From assembly GCA_963931865.1 (NCBI GenBank), contig OZ007506.1, positions 9,011,438-9,075,437 of the forward strand: a DNA stretch of 64,000 nucleotides. Reading direction: 5' to 3'. Shown in pieces: positions 43,001 through 53,392 of this stretch (position 1 is the stretch's first letter; each line of letters starts with the position of its first letter). The position numbers and the translations under genes are program-made. The notes under the pieces were generated by a model. It saw nothing but the letters and a program-made list of their open reading frames with translations. It was not told the DNA's origin and ran no database searches. The stretch is from Axinella damicornis. Its lineage: Eukaryota > Porifera > Demospongiae > Axinellida > Axinellidae.

Positions 43001-46000
43001 TATGGATTGCTATACATTACTGCATATTTTTTATTTTTTTATTTTTTTTTTGAATGAGGTATAAGTATTACATTACTGCATATGGGGATATATTCAACAC
43101 AGGGAAATATTAGACTTTTACTAACGTAGAAAATGGTACAAAAACATGGTGAAATTGTAGGAAAGTATGAATTTTAAACTTTCACCTTTTTATCATAGCA
43201 TCAATTTTTTTTGTCAAGATTACTAGAGATGTGCATGTGATTGGTTGTATGTACCTGTGACTTTGCAACCACAATTGCTTCCACCAGTCCTAATTTTGCT
43301 GAAGGAAAACAGGGAAACACCACTGTAAGTGTAGAACAGAACCAAAGAGCAGGTTTTTTTTACAACCAAGCACTCCATGTCAACGTACATACATACATGA
43401 AGGGTAGCCATGGGTGGATATGAAGTCCAAGGGAATCCTATTCTCCAGACAGTAGGAAACGAACTCCTTCAACCAACCTCCAGCTGCAGTCTGTTGAGAG
43501 CATGTATTGAGTTCTTAGCCTCGTTCCCAGTTTTCTGTTCTTCAGTTTGCATTGGCAATAACACACGGATGCAGAAGAGTGGTTATTGTTATTGTCAATG
43601 CAAACCAAAGAACAGAAAACTGGGTAGGCCTGGGAACGAGGCTACTGGTTCTTACATCTTCAGCAGAACACACAACATGCACATTCTGGTAGGGAATGAT
43701 TATTATCTCATGGAGAGAAAACTCACCACAGGGCCACCAACTTTGAATTCATCAGACACTCTCTTCAGAGCCAAAGCAGTGTAGTTGTACAGCTTGAAAT
43801 ACTCTGCCTGTATAGGCAGTAAAGTACGCAGTGAGTTACGTATGTTATGTTGGTCTACCGACCGGCAAATCTATAGCCTCCTACCCTCACCCCAGCATTT
43901 TGCCACTTGTAGCTTTAACTCACCATCTAGCTTGTCACTTACAGTACTAATGCATTAGTACTGCAAGCAAATAAATGGCTGGGTGAGAAGGCTTAGCTAT
44001 GAGGTGATCTTGGTAGATGTTAAACCTATGACTTAACCTAGCTACTTGGCAAAATTCCTAAACAGTTTGGTGGAGCACAGCACTATTTCCTTGAATCGAC
44101 AACCTTCAGCACAGTAGCCTCATTCCCATGCAGCCAACCCGAAGTACTTTGGGGGGGGGGGGGGGGGGGGGGGGGGGGAGGGAGCTGGGAACCAGGCTAT
44201 CAGCACTGCAAGAGTGGTCACAATTTAACCAAAACTGTGAAGTGTTGCACTCTCTTGAAGCAAACATTCAAAATGGGGACGGAGAAGTCGAGAAGAACAT
44301 GTCCCCCAATATAGTCACTGACCATCATCAAAGTTACATGCTGAAAAATCCATACTCCTACTTTTTAGCCGAAAAATTTTAGACACAATAAGATATGCAT
44401 ACCTGAGTTCCATCCCAAAAGCCTCCATACACATCATTGTACAAATTTGGTTCATTCCAGACTGCAGGAACAGTCAACTTAGTAGTAATGCATTATAGTG
44501 CAATAATTGTTCAGAATCAACCCCGCAAAATGTGCACATACCACATCAAAATATTTCAGAACAGATGACTTGTACGATATGTTAAAATGTAGCTGGCCAA
44601 TAAAATGTGATGACGATGCAAACGCTGTTAACTCTTCTTAAACAGCACTAAAACCTAGTGAAGTTTACACTCCTCCCCAAATGTGCTATATTGAGAGTTT
44701 AACCATACATATTATAGCTTGCGGAATGATTTGACCACTTGCATGTTAACGAACACAAAGTTCAGGATAGAAATGGGGTACCGGCAGACCTAAACTGAGG
44801 CTGAGATGATAATCACTTAGCATACAACCAGGCTGGGCTTGTCTTTGGCCACACCTTCGATGATCCACTGTGAAATACTCTCCACACCGTATCTCTGGAG
44901 CCAGTGCTTGGCCAGGGCATCTATGAGCTGCATGTGAGGATTCAGTGCACAGTCAGAAAACTTCTGTAGGTTGATGGCTGCTCGGTTGTACAAGGACAGC
45001 CCATGAACTTTCTGTGCAGTGCCTATGCTATGGTTGCTAGCTAGGTGACATGATGAAACTTACTGAGTTTTTACTGAAAGGTGTAAAGAGTTGTGTACCC
45101 AAGGCATATTGATGCAGAACAGTATGCTTTTGGGGTAACTTAGTTTTTAACCTCCAAGAGTAAACATTCTCGAAGAGTTGTGTACAATACTCAAGGCACC
45201 TTCGCATTGGCACAGTATACACGTTTCAACCTGTTATTTTCACACAATGTGTCCAACTATGGTCGCGGCAGATGATTCTACCCAACTGTGCATGGTCAGC
45301 AAATGATTACACCATGACCATTATGTCTCCAAACTGTGTAATATAGCAGACCTCTGATTGATTCAATCTTCATAGTATTCTTGCTAGCCTGAATTGAGAT
45401 TCTGTAAGCAAACTTAATTTCTAACCTTGGCCCATTCTTCATAGCTGTGAGGGGGAGTAGTGTTGGCTCTGTAGTGCAGGTAAGTTCTATTGCTACTAGC
45501 GAGATGCTGGGGCATAAAGCTCAGCTCTACAGAGGGGGACATGCCAATGCTTGTGATGTAGTCATAGACAGTGTCTATCTTTGAGAATGAGTAGGATCCA
45601 TTTTCCAGGACCACTGACATATCGTCGTCCAAGAGTCCGTGGAAACGCACTCTTCTGCGGGTGCAGGTGTGGGTGTGAGGGGAAAGAGGAAAGGAGAGAA
45701 GCGTATAGTGTATATTAGGTGCATACATATGTGAGAGTGGTGTGTGCAGGGCCGTATGTGGTCAGGCCGCTCTGTTAGTGCTCGAAGTGCGCACTGTGTG
45801 CGTAAGCACACAACACTAGGGGGGTGGGGGAATTGCCCCCCCCCCCCCCCCCCCCCCCCAGGAAGTTTAGATGCTCTGGGATCGCTTCTGAGGCCATTCT
45901 GAGGCAAAACTGTCACTGAAAGATGCAGCAAATGCATGAATTTACTGAGGCTATAATCACACTCCCTGTCAGACCAGCCATTAGACTGTAGGGATTTTCC

Positions 46001-47376
46001 TGTTAACTAACTAATCACCAAAACAATGACAGTATGCAGTTCCAGACACAATACACAACATCAAAAACACACATACAAACAAACCTCATGGAAAAAGTGT
46101 TCTCTTAAGGTTACGGGATACTCGTGCGCGTGCCGTGTGAAATGTATTGGGAAATGCATACTTAAGCTCGCTAACCAAAAATCTCGAGTACGAAGAGTGT
46201 GAGCAACTTGATTCTGGCGGTGGAGGTGCGCTGTCACAAGGTGCAGGGCATGACGGAAGCTTTTTTCGATAGCATAATCCCTGGCAAATTTATCCGCTGT
46301 CTCGCTCGAGAAAAGCGGTAAATACGGCTTTTTGGCGAACTGAACTGCTCGTTTTTGCACGGCTATACAGTGTATCGGTAAAAGCTTCCGTCATGCCCTG
46401 CACCTTGTGACAGTGCACCTCCACTGCCAGAATCAAGTTGCTCACACTCTTCGTACTCGAGATTCTTGGTTAGCGAGCTTAAGTATGCATTTCCCAATAC
46501 ATTTCACACGGCGAGCGCACGAGTATCCCGTAACCTTAACTTCTTAGGAAGTTCCAAACAATGTAAGCCTGTGCTCATTACCTGCCACAAAGTCATTTAG
46601 AATTAAACAGGTCTCTATTGGTAAGTTGTCTGTCTTCTCCTCGTGGTTGTGAAGAGTCATTAAGCTGTTGAGACGAGCTTGGCTCATCATTGTTCGAAGA
46701 TACATACTCTCTGCAGAGCTGATGCACTTCTTTCACTTACTGCATTTGTGGCAGGCATTACCAGTAGTATTCTGAACAGAGTACATACATATGACATGCT
46801 ACCTCTAGCTGCAGGTGAGAGGCTCTTGGAGTACTCTGTGATGTCAAGCAGAGTTGGATTAGTGCTGTCAGGCTCTCGGAAGGATCTGCCAAAAAGCTCC
46901 CACATTCCGAGTGGTTTTTGGCACACGTTCTGCAGCTTTCTTGTGGACAGTGCTGTGCTCATGGCTGTTGAAAGCCCCTTCCTCCCCGCTGGTATCTTTC
47001 ACCTTACAATACCCACGGAAAACGAATGCTGAGTGTTTTTCATCTTGCCCGTCTTCATCACCACAACGCACGTGTGGTAAAAACGCCAGGTCACGAGATT
47101 CGTCGTAGTGAAACCAATGCCACTCCTCAAATCATTGGTTCTGAAACTACTTTAGTTTTCCCAAACTGACGCTTGGGTAGCATTGGCTGGTTGGGCCTTT
47201 CGTCAACTTCGGGGAGGTTAAACTCCACAGACGTCGGTGACGCCATACCGTGTAGCTAAATGTATGACTCGAAGTGCAGAGTAATTAAAAAGTGGTCCGG
47301 CCATGGCCTGACTGGCCGGACCGCTTCCTACGGCCCTGTGTGTGTGTGTGTGCGCACGAGTGGTGTGTGTGCGAGT

Positions 47377-47411
<35 letters not shown>

Positions 47412-47761
47412 GGATACATACCTGAAACCCAGTTCCTTGTGCACAGTTAACAGCTGCTGCTGCCAGTCACTCCTGAGCGCCAAGGCAGCATGACCACTCC
47501 CCACACACTCCTCCCACGTGTGGGGGAAGGGGGAGGGATGATGGCTTAGGTCAACACGAAATGAAAGGTCATCTTGCAATCCTAGTAACAGCAAAAGGGT
47601 GTTTTTGTCACCATACACTGAGAAGATTTGTCAGTTTCCAACCCACCTAAGGTCTGGGCCTGACATAGGCCTATGGTTGCAGCTACTGCACAACAGTAGA
47701 CTAACAGCTGGAATGACCGGGTCACACGGGAGGGGCTGGGTGCGAGATTGGACCACGCCAT
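38948..47761 (-). CDS. Secreted GH39 glycoside hydrolase (beta-xylosidase-like)
   Basis: Thirteen exons in phase: 47761-47647, 47581-47422, 45654-45426, 44927-44855, 44461-44403, 43807-43727, 43490-43397, 43298-43255, 42079-41978, 41802-41734, 41529-41332, 39810-39620, 39107-38948, giving 524 residues. A signal peptide (LLVYCCAVAATIGLCQA) comes first. Family landmarks follow in order: PFPHTWEECVGSGHAALALR, GFRRVRFHGLLDDDM, SVELSFMPQHLAS, the acid/base motif VWNEPNLY, DFISTHGYPSS, the nucleophile region PLVFSEFNSGLY, SYWTFSDIFEE, VPFHDGYGLLTVNGIPKPAY and the late RISTFEANPRAAWE. GH39 enzymes cleave beta-xylosides or, in alpha-L-iduronidase, iduronic acid from glycosaminoglycans. The motifs here look closer to microbial beta-xylosidases than to animal iduronidase; substrate is inference. 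The last exon has a GTGAGT donor-like site, so the C-terminal 18 residues may be intronic. Intron 2 carries a hAT element. Confidence 0.88.
39180..39605. repeat. Diverged 40-45-bp repeats in opposite orientations
   Basis: The first half repeats words such as ccataccatcctgggtatga and agctagggtccag. The second half repeats the complement (atgggaaccagaccctagct, tcataccca). It is a foldback-like cluster within GH39 intron 12, with one related patch at 35820-35905. Confidence 0.75.
40010..40043. repeat. Poly-G tract (34)
   Basis: Uninterrupted G34 in GH39 intron 11. Confidence 0.9.
40869..41252. mobile_element. Foldback element with arms of about 90 bp
   Basis: gctggttaatag ... aatactggctgcatcc ... 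acattatcatctccaaacag ... accaccacc (40869-40961) pairs with the inverted sequence at 41163-41252. It lies in GH39 intron 11. Its ends do not resemble the TAGYCTCG family. No target duplication found. Confidence 0.75.
43516..43644. mobile_element. 129-bp foldback element, TAGYCTCG family
   Basis: Starts tagcctcgttcccagtttt and ends gcctgggaacgaggcta, with long arms (ttctgttcttcagtttgcat / tgcaaaccaaagaacagaa). Flanks ttgagttct and ctggttctt are only partly alike. It lies in GH39 intron 6, 26 bp upstream of exon 7. Confidence 0.8.
44115..44199. mobile_element. 85-bp foldback element with G28 core
   Basis: Starts tagcctcattcccatgc and ends gctgggaaccaggcta around a G28 run (44151-44178). Flanks tcagcacag (44106-44114) and tcagcactg (44200-44208) match at 8 of 9. 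Confidence 0.75.
45747..47338 (-). mobile_element. hAT element (TTF zinc finger + dimerisation domain), internally deleted
   Basis: Termini cagggccgtatgtgg (45747) and cctacggccctg (to 47338) are the inverted ends. The flanks are GT-rich (ggtgtgtg / tgtgtgtg), so an 8-bp duplication is plausible but uncertain. On the minus strand, a TTF-type zinc-finger region (WFHYDESRDLAFLPHVRCGD ... GFN-like SHEHSTVHKKA) is followed within about 60 residues by the hAT C-terminal dimerisation motif (LLVMPATNAVSERSASALQR, then in another frame YLRTMMSQARLNSLMTLH). The whole catalytic core is missing. Frameshifts and stops make it non-coding. It sits exactly within GH39 intron 2 and contains the foldback at 46105-46540. 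Confidence 0.82.
46105..46540. repeat. Foldback with arms of about 165 bp inside the hAT element
   Basis: taaggttacgggatactcgt and the following 160 bp are inverted at 46380-46540 (acgagtatcccgtaacctta). Arms are about 95% alike by eye. The central 100 bp is unique. Confidence 0.85.
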
Positions 47762-48151
47762 GATGCGGATTTGCAAGGACCGAGGAGCCCCACCCACACT
47801 AGGCCAAGAGAGGAAGTAATTAATAAACTTTGACCCTATTGTTTTCATGTACAAGTACAAACAATAGTCAGCTACTATTTATGGTTTCTCGAGCACTGAC
47901 GTCCCATGGATAGCTGAAAAGTGTTATGAATTGTATGAGGTGAGTACTTAGAGAGCCCTATCTGTCTATCTCTAGTGGTAGACTAGTGAGTATAATATAT
48001 GCTCTAATAAGAGCCCACTGTGCATGTGTTATGTGGGGTTTACCACAAAAGTGGCTAACGAGGGCCTGGAGAAGGCAAAGCCTATTTGAACAGGTTCCCT
48101 AGCTTAATATCCTCTCCAATGGGGTAGCGCTGAGTTGACCTTGAAGAAAGA
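47762..48151. other. Upstream flank of the GH39 gene
   Basis: No exon recognised. The GH39 promoter presumably lies here. No clear TATA box or motif seen. Confidence 0.4.
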
Positions 48152-48458
48152 TAGTCTCGGTACCAGACTCTTCGCGCACGGCGGAAGAGTCTGGAAGACT
48201 GCCCATACAAGAGTGGTTCTGCGTGCACCCCAAAAGGGGTGCATGATAAGTAGATAAAAACCACAGCGGCTCCATATACGGCACGTTGATTCCAAGGCGT
48301 TAAGTATGCTGCTTGCGTGTAGTTTACTTAATGCCTTGGAATTAACATGCCGTTTATGGAAGCGCTGTGGTTTGCAGATTCTTGGTGTCAGAACCACTCG
48401 TATATGGGCAGTCTTCCAGACTATTCCGCCGTGCGCGAATAGTCTGGTACCGAGACTA
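48152..48458. mobile_element. 307-bp foldback element with perfect 9-bp TSD
   Basis: Starts tagtctcggtaccagact and ends agtctggtaccgagacta. The arms pair through gactgcccatac and ttccaaggcgttaagta. gaagaaaga is duplicated at 48143-48151 and 48459-48467. Confidence 0.9.
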
Positions 48459-48469
48459 GAAGAAAGAAG

Positions 48470-48542
48470 TTTGACGTAGAACCTTGGACCTCCAGAGCCA
48501 CAGTCCAGTACTTTAGCCAGTTGGCCACCAGACAACCCCACA
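48470..48542 (-). repeat. tRNA-derived SINE-like fragment
   Basis: The minus strand reads like a diverged tRNA: an A-box-like GGCCAACTGGCT, an anticodon-arm-like AGTACTGGACTGTGGCTCTG and a B-box-like GGTTCTACGTC. A second, related copy is at 56060-56135. Neither folds as a functional tRNA. Confidence 0.5.
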
Positions 48543-49294
48543 CCTTAGCATATAAGTATCTAGTACTATGGATTGTTAATATACCGCATTGGACAAGAAT
48601 AGTGTTGTGACCTAGTGATTAATATGGGCACCATGAATTCAAGTTGTAGGACTACTCTAGTCTCGCATGGCCAGATGGTTATTATTCTATGGAACCGAAC
48701 GGACCACTTGAAAAACATGGAACAGCTATGCAAGTCGTCACTGCAGCGTCTAATCTCCACACACTGTACCTGTACATTGTATATTACTGGATAGAGCTCG
48801 ACGGAAAGATTCGGATTCGAGTTCTACAAAATCACGTGGGTGGAGCTTGCATACGGCTAACTCTAGCTCGTAACTAACTCACATTTCCCAGCAGTATAGG
48901 TACCAGCATGTAGGGCTTGTTGAGCTCTATACCAGTGATATATGGTTAGACACTGCAGTGAGGACTTACATACTGTTCCCTGTTTCCTAGTGGTCCACTC
49001 TGTTCCGCCCACCTGGCCCGACCGGAGGTCTGCCTGGTTCACTCCAATTATGAATATGTACCATAGTCACAGCTGCCACTTTGACTGTGCACCTTGACAC
49101 CATATACTAAACATAATGCATTCTGTCAGGTCAAGGGCAAAATGTGTGTGTAGTCAACGGCTGAAATACATGTACAGCACAGTCGAAGGTCAAAGCACCT
49201 AGAATCAGTGTGGTCAACAGTCAAACCTTTTGTGACTAGAGACTGATCCCTCCCCATTCCATATAAGGGGTGGTCACTCCAATGCATGCTGTAC

Positions 49295-49346
49295 TAGCCT
49301 CGTTCCCAGGCGCTCAGTAATTACTGAGCGCCTGGGAATGAGGCTA
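49295..49346. mobile_element. 52-bp perfect hairpin with perfect 9-bp TSD
   Basis: tagcctcgttcccaggcgct pairs with agcgcctgggaatgaggcta (one mismatch). The centre is cagtaattactg. atgctgtac is duplicated at 49286-49294 and 49347-49355. Confidence 0.9.
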
Positions 49347-49355
49347 ATGCTGTAC

Positions 49356-50297
49356 TTACAGCTGTGACTGTCCAAAACTGCCTGTGACTGCGTGGCCACA
49401 CTATTGGTGACCCTGTGAAGAGTAATATGGCAAGCCACACCCATGCCACATTCTATATCTGCTGTAGACAGGACTGTGATCAAGATCGCAGCTCTAAATA
49501 CGGTGCTTATTGGAGTGAGCAAAACTTGTCATAGAGCGGCTTGTCACTCTAGAATTTCACTAGTTTGTAATCAAGTCAGTGAGTGATATCCCAAACTAAG
49601 GTTTTGTGACCTTGCTGCACTCGCACTTTCGATTTCTACCACGTTCAAGCTCATGACTCAGGCGCTTCTGTTCCTGCTCAGTTCACTCCTCACGCTTCAG
49701 GTATACTCTCCAGTCTCCACTCACGCTTAAATTTCAATCTTCCTGTTAATCACATACTTCTGCAGACTCATACTAGCTGTGCTGTGATTGGTACACACTG
49801 CTCTATGGCAAAGTCCCAGACCCCGCAAGACTATGAGTACTTGGTGCTTGCAGATTCAATCCAAAACTCAGTTTGGGTCAGAGTTGAGCTTGGTGTAGCG
49901 CGGGGTCCGTGAGGAAGGGAGTGCCCGGAGAAATACCTATACTGAATTTGTAGACCTGCAGGTTCAAAAGGTGGACGTATCCTCCTTCGTACTTGCATAG
50001 CCACTGCATACCAATTTCCAAAGTTACCATCCTGGCATAAGCACTTCTCCAGGTACTCCCTTTCTCGTGAACACCTGGCTATGCCAGGCTAATTCTATCC
50101 ATGAATCAGGAGATGAGATTCAAACCACTAATGTCATAGTTTACTGTGTTCGTCATTCCCAGGCGCCTCCTGGCTTTTCATCAGCACTGCAAGCAATTAA
50201 AAGCTGGACGAGGGCCTGGGAACCGGTCTGGGGCTATATAGATATATTATGTGATCTACAGTATTTTTTTTATCACATACAGAGTTCAAGTAAGAAG
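49356..50297. other. Upstream region of SLC25A51
   Basis: No coding exon recognised. A TAGYCTCG-type hairpin remnant lies at about 50157-50222. A pyrimidine-rich acceptor (tttttttatcacatacag, ending at 50280) sits just upstream of the start codon, so a non-coding 5' exon further left is likely. Confidence 0.45.
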
Positions 50298-51179
50298 ATG
50301 ACAGCGTCTAGCATCACCAGGTCACATGACCCCACTGTGACCAATCATCATGGCCGTGGTCGTGGGGAACCAAATGAGTATGTTTGCGGGGCCATAGCGT
50401 CTCTTTTCAATGTCTTTGTCACTTTTCCAATCAACAAAGTCATGTTCCGACAGCAGGTCCACGGGATTCGTTTCTTCAGAGCATTTCGACAGCTGCAGAA
50501 AGAAGGTGCCTTCTATGTATATCGGGGGTTGCTTCCCCCTCTACTCCAGCGGACTGCCACAGTTTCACTAATGTTTGGCACTTACACAAACTACAGTCAT
50601 TTCTTGCGGGACAATTTAACGTACAACCGTACTGTAGTACATGTGTTAGCTGCACTTGGTGCTGGGACTACAGAGGCCATTCTCGCTCCTTTTGAAAGGA
50701 TCCAAGTGGTGCTACAAGTTCGAGAATACCACAACAGACTGCAGAACACCCACCATGCTTTCCAAGTCATATCACGGTACGGCATTGCAGAACTCTACCG
50801 AGGCGTTTCAGCCATTTTGTTGCGAAATGGACCAAGTAATGTGCTGTTCTTAGGCCTGAGAGAACCACTCAAGCAGGCCCTGCCGCAGCCACGGAGTGAA
50901 CTTGGAGAGATGTTTAATGCTTTCATCAGTGGTGCAGGATTGGGAGCTACGTTGAGCACATTGTTCTTCCCACTTAACGTCGTCAAGAGCCGCATGCAGT
51001 CTAAACTTGGCGGCCACTTTCCAGGAATTAGGGAGACCTTTCGTCTGATTTACGCTGAGAGACGTGGAAAGTGGAGAAAGATGTTTCGTGGTGCACATAT
51101 AAACTATACACGATCATTCTTATCCTGGGGAATTATAAATGCAACTTACGAATTCCTCAAGAAGCATCTGGTATGGTGA
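50298..51179 (+). CDS. SLC25A51: SLC25A51-type mitochondrial NAD+ transporter
   Basis: A single coding exon of 293 residues, the usual length. I start at MTASSITRSHDPTVT (50298), just after a splice acceptor. The frame is open further upstream, but that part covers a transposon hairpin. It has three carrier repeats with degenerate signatures typical of this subfamily: TFPINKVMFRQQ, LAPFERIQVVLQ and FFPLNVVKSRMQ. Subfamily words include LYRG-type VYRGLLPPLLQRTATVSLMF, GAGTTEAILAPFER, NGPSNVLFLGLREP and the C-terminal FRGAHINYTRSFLSWGIINA plus TYEFL, which match SLC25A51/52 closely. The product imports NAD+ into the mitochondrial matrix across the inner membrane. It is convergent with the subtilase gene. 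Confidence 0.95.
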   Translation: MTASSITRSHDPTVTNHHGRGRGEPNEYVCGAIASLFNVFVTFPINKVMFRQQVHGIRFFRAFRQLQKEGAFYVYRGLLPPLLQRTATVSLMFGTYTNYSHFLRDNLTYNRTVVHVLAALGAGTTEAILAPFERIQVVLQVREYHNRLQNTHHAFQVISRYGIAELYRGVSAILLRNGPSNVLFLGLREPLKQALPQPRSELGEMFNAFISGAGLGATLSTLFFPLNVVKSRMQSKLGGHFPGIRETFRLIYAERRGKWRKMFRGAHINYTRSFLSWGIINATYEFLKKHLVW

Positions 51180-51451
51180 TGTATTTTTATCAAAGTTTTA
51201 TGCAGATACATGACTGTATATTAATTTTCATAGCTATACACAGGAAAATAAACTTGCAAGGTAAAGAGAAAATGTTCTTGTTACCATAACAACACGTGTC
51301 AGGGGAGGGGTAAGCAATCCACTCTCTAAGGATATAGTATACCATATAAGGCATTCTTTTCCAGGTTTGCACTAAGGGTACAACAATTATGGTTACACAA
51401 CAGAAAATTAATTGCTGTATAATATTTTTTATATCATCAGTTTCTATCCTC

Positions 51452-51547
51452 TAGCCTTGTTTGCAGTCCCACGTCCAGCTTTTCGTCAGTCTTAAGCTTC
51501 TGTACTGCAAGTGACGAAAAGCAGGGCGTTGGACTGGAACAAGGCTA
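51452..51547. mobile_element. 96-bp foldback element, TAGYCTCG family
   Basis: Starts tagccttgtttgcagtccc and ends tggactggaacaaggcta. The arms contain the cgtccagcttttcgtca / tgacgaaaagcagggcg words also seen in the 30594 and 55099 elements. Target duplication not evident. Confidence 0.7.
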
Positions 51548-52391
51548 TACTTTCATAATAATCCCCAATGTTACACTCCTGGTATAGGAAAAATTGTGCC
51601 GCGTAATATAATTAAATAATTAATATAAATAACTCGTTCCAGTGACAGGAATGGCGCACAAAGATTCTGACTACACCGTCGTGATCGCTATCATGCACTG
51701 TCCCAACCGTACAATTTTGGTGCTGAAACTCACCTTGGTGGTGGAGATATGAGCGCTTTTGTCTCGCCGTGGCCGCCATTGCTCGAGCGCTCTCTCCGAC
51801 TTCCGGTGGCAGTACCGTTCTTAGGAAAGGCACACGAAGATTCTGACCACACAGCCGTGATCGCTGTCGTTAACTGACGCTTACATGCCAAAACTCACCG
51901 TGCTGGCTAAGTTGTGAGTGCTGTCTTGTCTTCCTTTTGGTCGCCATTGCTCGCGATCGACTGAGCCACGTGGCATGTGCGTTAATTGAAACGAATTGCA
52001 ATAATTTAGCTTCGCTACGGCGAGGCAACCGCGGCGTTGCAACGGCTACCAGGAGTGCGGTTGCCCCTCGAATGGTTTGTGAAATAATTCCTGGTTGGCT
52101 TAGGGGAGAGTTGGAATGCCATTAAAGTTTTAACCCACCATTCCTGCATACTCGAAGGATCTATCCCCCGTATATAGTGATTCTCAACACATTGGTTATT
52201 ATCCTAACCACATTATTGTATTTCTTCTGGTAAGAACGAACTATAATAAAATCATACAATCACACAACTTAACTTAACAATATAGTGCAACAATAATTAT
52301 TGTGAGGTGCAAGTAATAAACGCATCCATAATATGGCTGTGGGTTCAAGGCAGAGACCAGTAAAAACACTCTTTACTGTACAGTCCTCTCA
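51548..52391. other. Gene-free stretch between convergent genes
   Basis: No exon recognised between the 3' ends of SLC25A51 (+) and the subtilase (-). Two diverged copies of a segment (cacacgaagattctgaccac / cacaaagattctgactacac with nearby tgccaaaactcaccgtgctg / tgctgaaactcaccttggtg) lie at 51656-51785 and 51826-51955, a local duplication of about 170 bp. Confidence 0.5.
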
Positions 52392-53323
52392 TCAGTACTT
52401 GGACTTCCTCTTGAAGACGACAAAATGATAGACGTTGTTGTTGTAGTTGTATCCGGTCGTGATGAATGGATCCCAGGAGTTCCTTTCTTGATGGATGTAT
52501 TGGTTAGCTGATGTCGTATTCCACCCCCAGCGAAACCAATTTGCAGTCGTGGTTGTCAGGCGCCCTTGAAAAATGGGTGCAAATATTGATTTGCCGCTGT
52601 TACCCTGTTGGTACACCTCGACAAAACTAGGGTAGAAGTTTCCGCCGCTCAATCGCAAAGCAATACCTGTGAAATCAAAAAATGTTAAGTTATGGTAGCT
52701 TTCCCACCTTGGTTGGTTGTCGACGGTGATGTTGAAGGCAAGTCTCCTATCCCTGACATACACGGATGCCGCTTCCACCTTCCCTTGTATATAGCAGAAG
52801 GAATGTGATATGAGTTGATATCCGTCTCGTCTCTTTTGTGCTTGACGTTCTAGGTACATTGTCACATTGTCCCTCAAGTACACCACCGTTTCAGTGAGTG
52901 CTGGCGTTTTCCTAAACACCACAGAGTAATGGGGAGAGGTAGGCTGCCTTCCTCTCTCCCGGTCGCTGAGGTACCAAACTGAGTATCCTTGCTGGGTCAT
53001 GTTTCCTATTGTTTGATGTAGCCGGGTGATGTCCAAATCGAGATATCCCTTGGTATCCACATTGCTGCTGTTGGAGAGTACCACGTCAAAATAGGCCTTT
53101 CTTGGTCCCACCCTGTAGGTAGTTACCCATATAACTTTGTATCCTTTCTCTTGCCAGTTGAGCAGTTCTTGCTTCATCAGTTTGGTCGGCCATTTGATGA
53201 AGACCTTGACGTCGGCCTTTTTGAGTGGAGTGCTGGGGGAGGGGGTGGGGAGGGAGAGGTCTGGAGAGGGCACTGTGTGTGCGTGTGTGTGTGTGTGTGT
53301 ATGTGTGCGTGTGTGTGTGTGTG

Positions 53324-53392
<69 letters not shown>

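Noticed and set aside
46679..47032. A + strand 117-codon ORF
   Set aside because: Antisense shadow of the hAT dimerisation-domain remnant on the minus strand.
50067..50297. Upstream extension of the SLC25A51 frame
   Set aside because: It covers a foldback-transposon hairpin and a splice acceptor. Family length and N-terminus fit the start at 50298.
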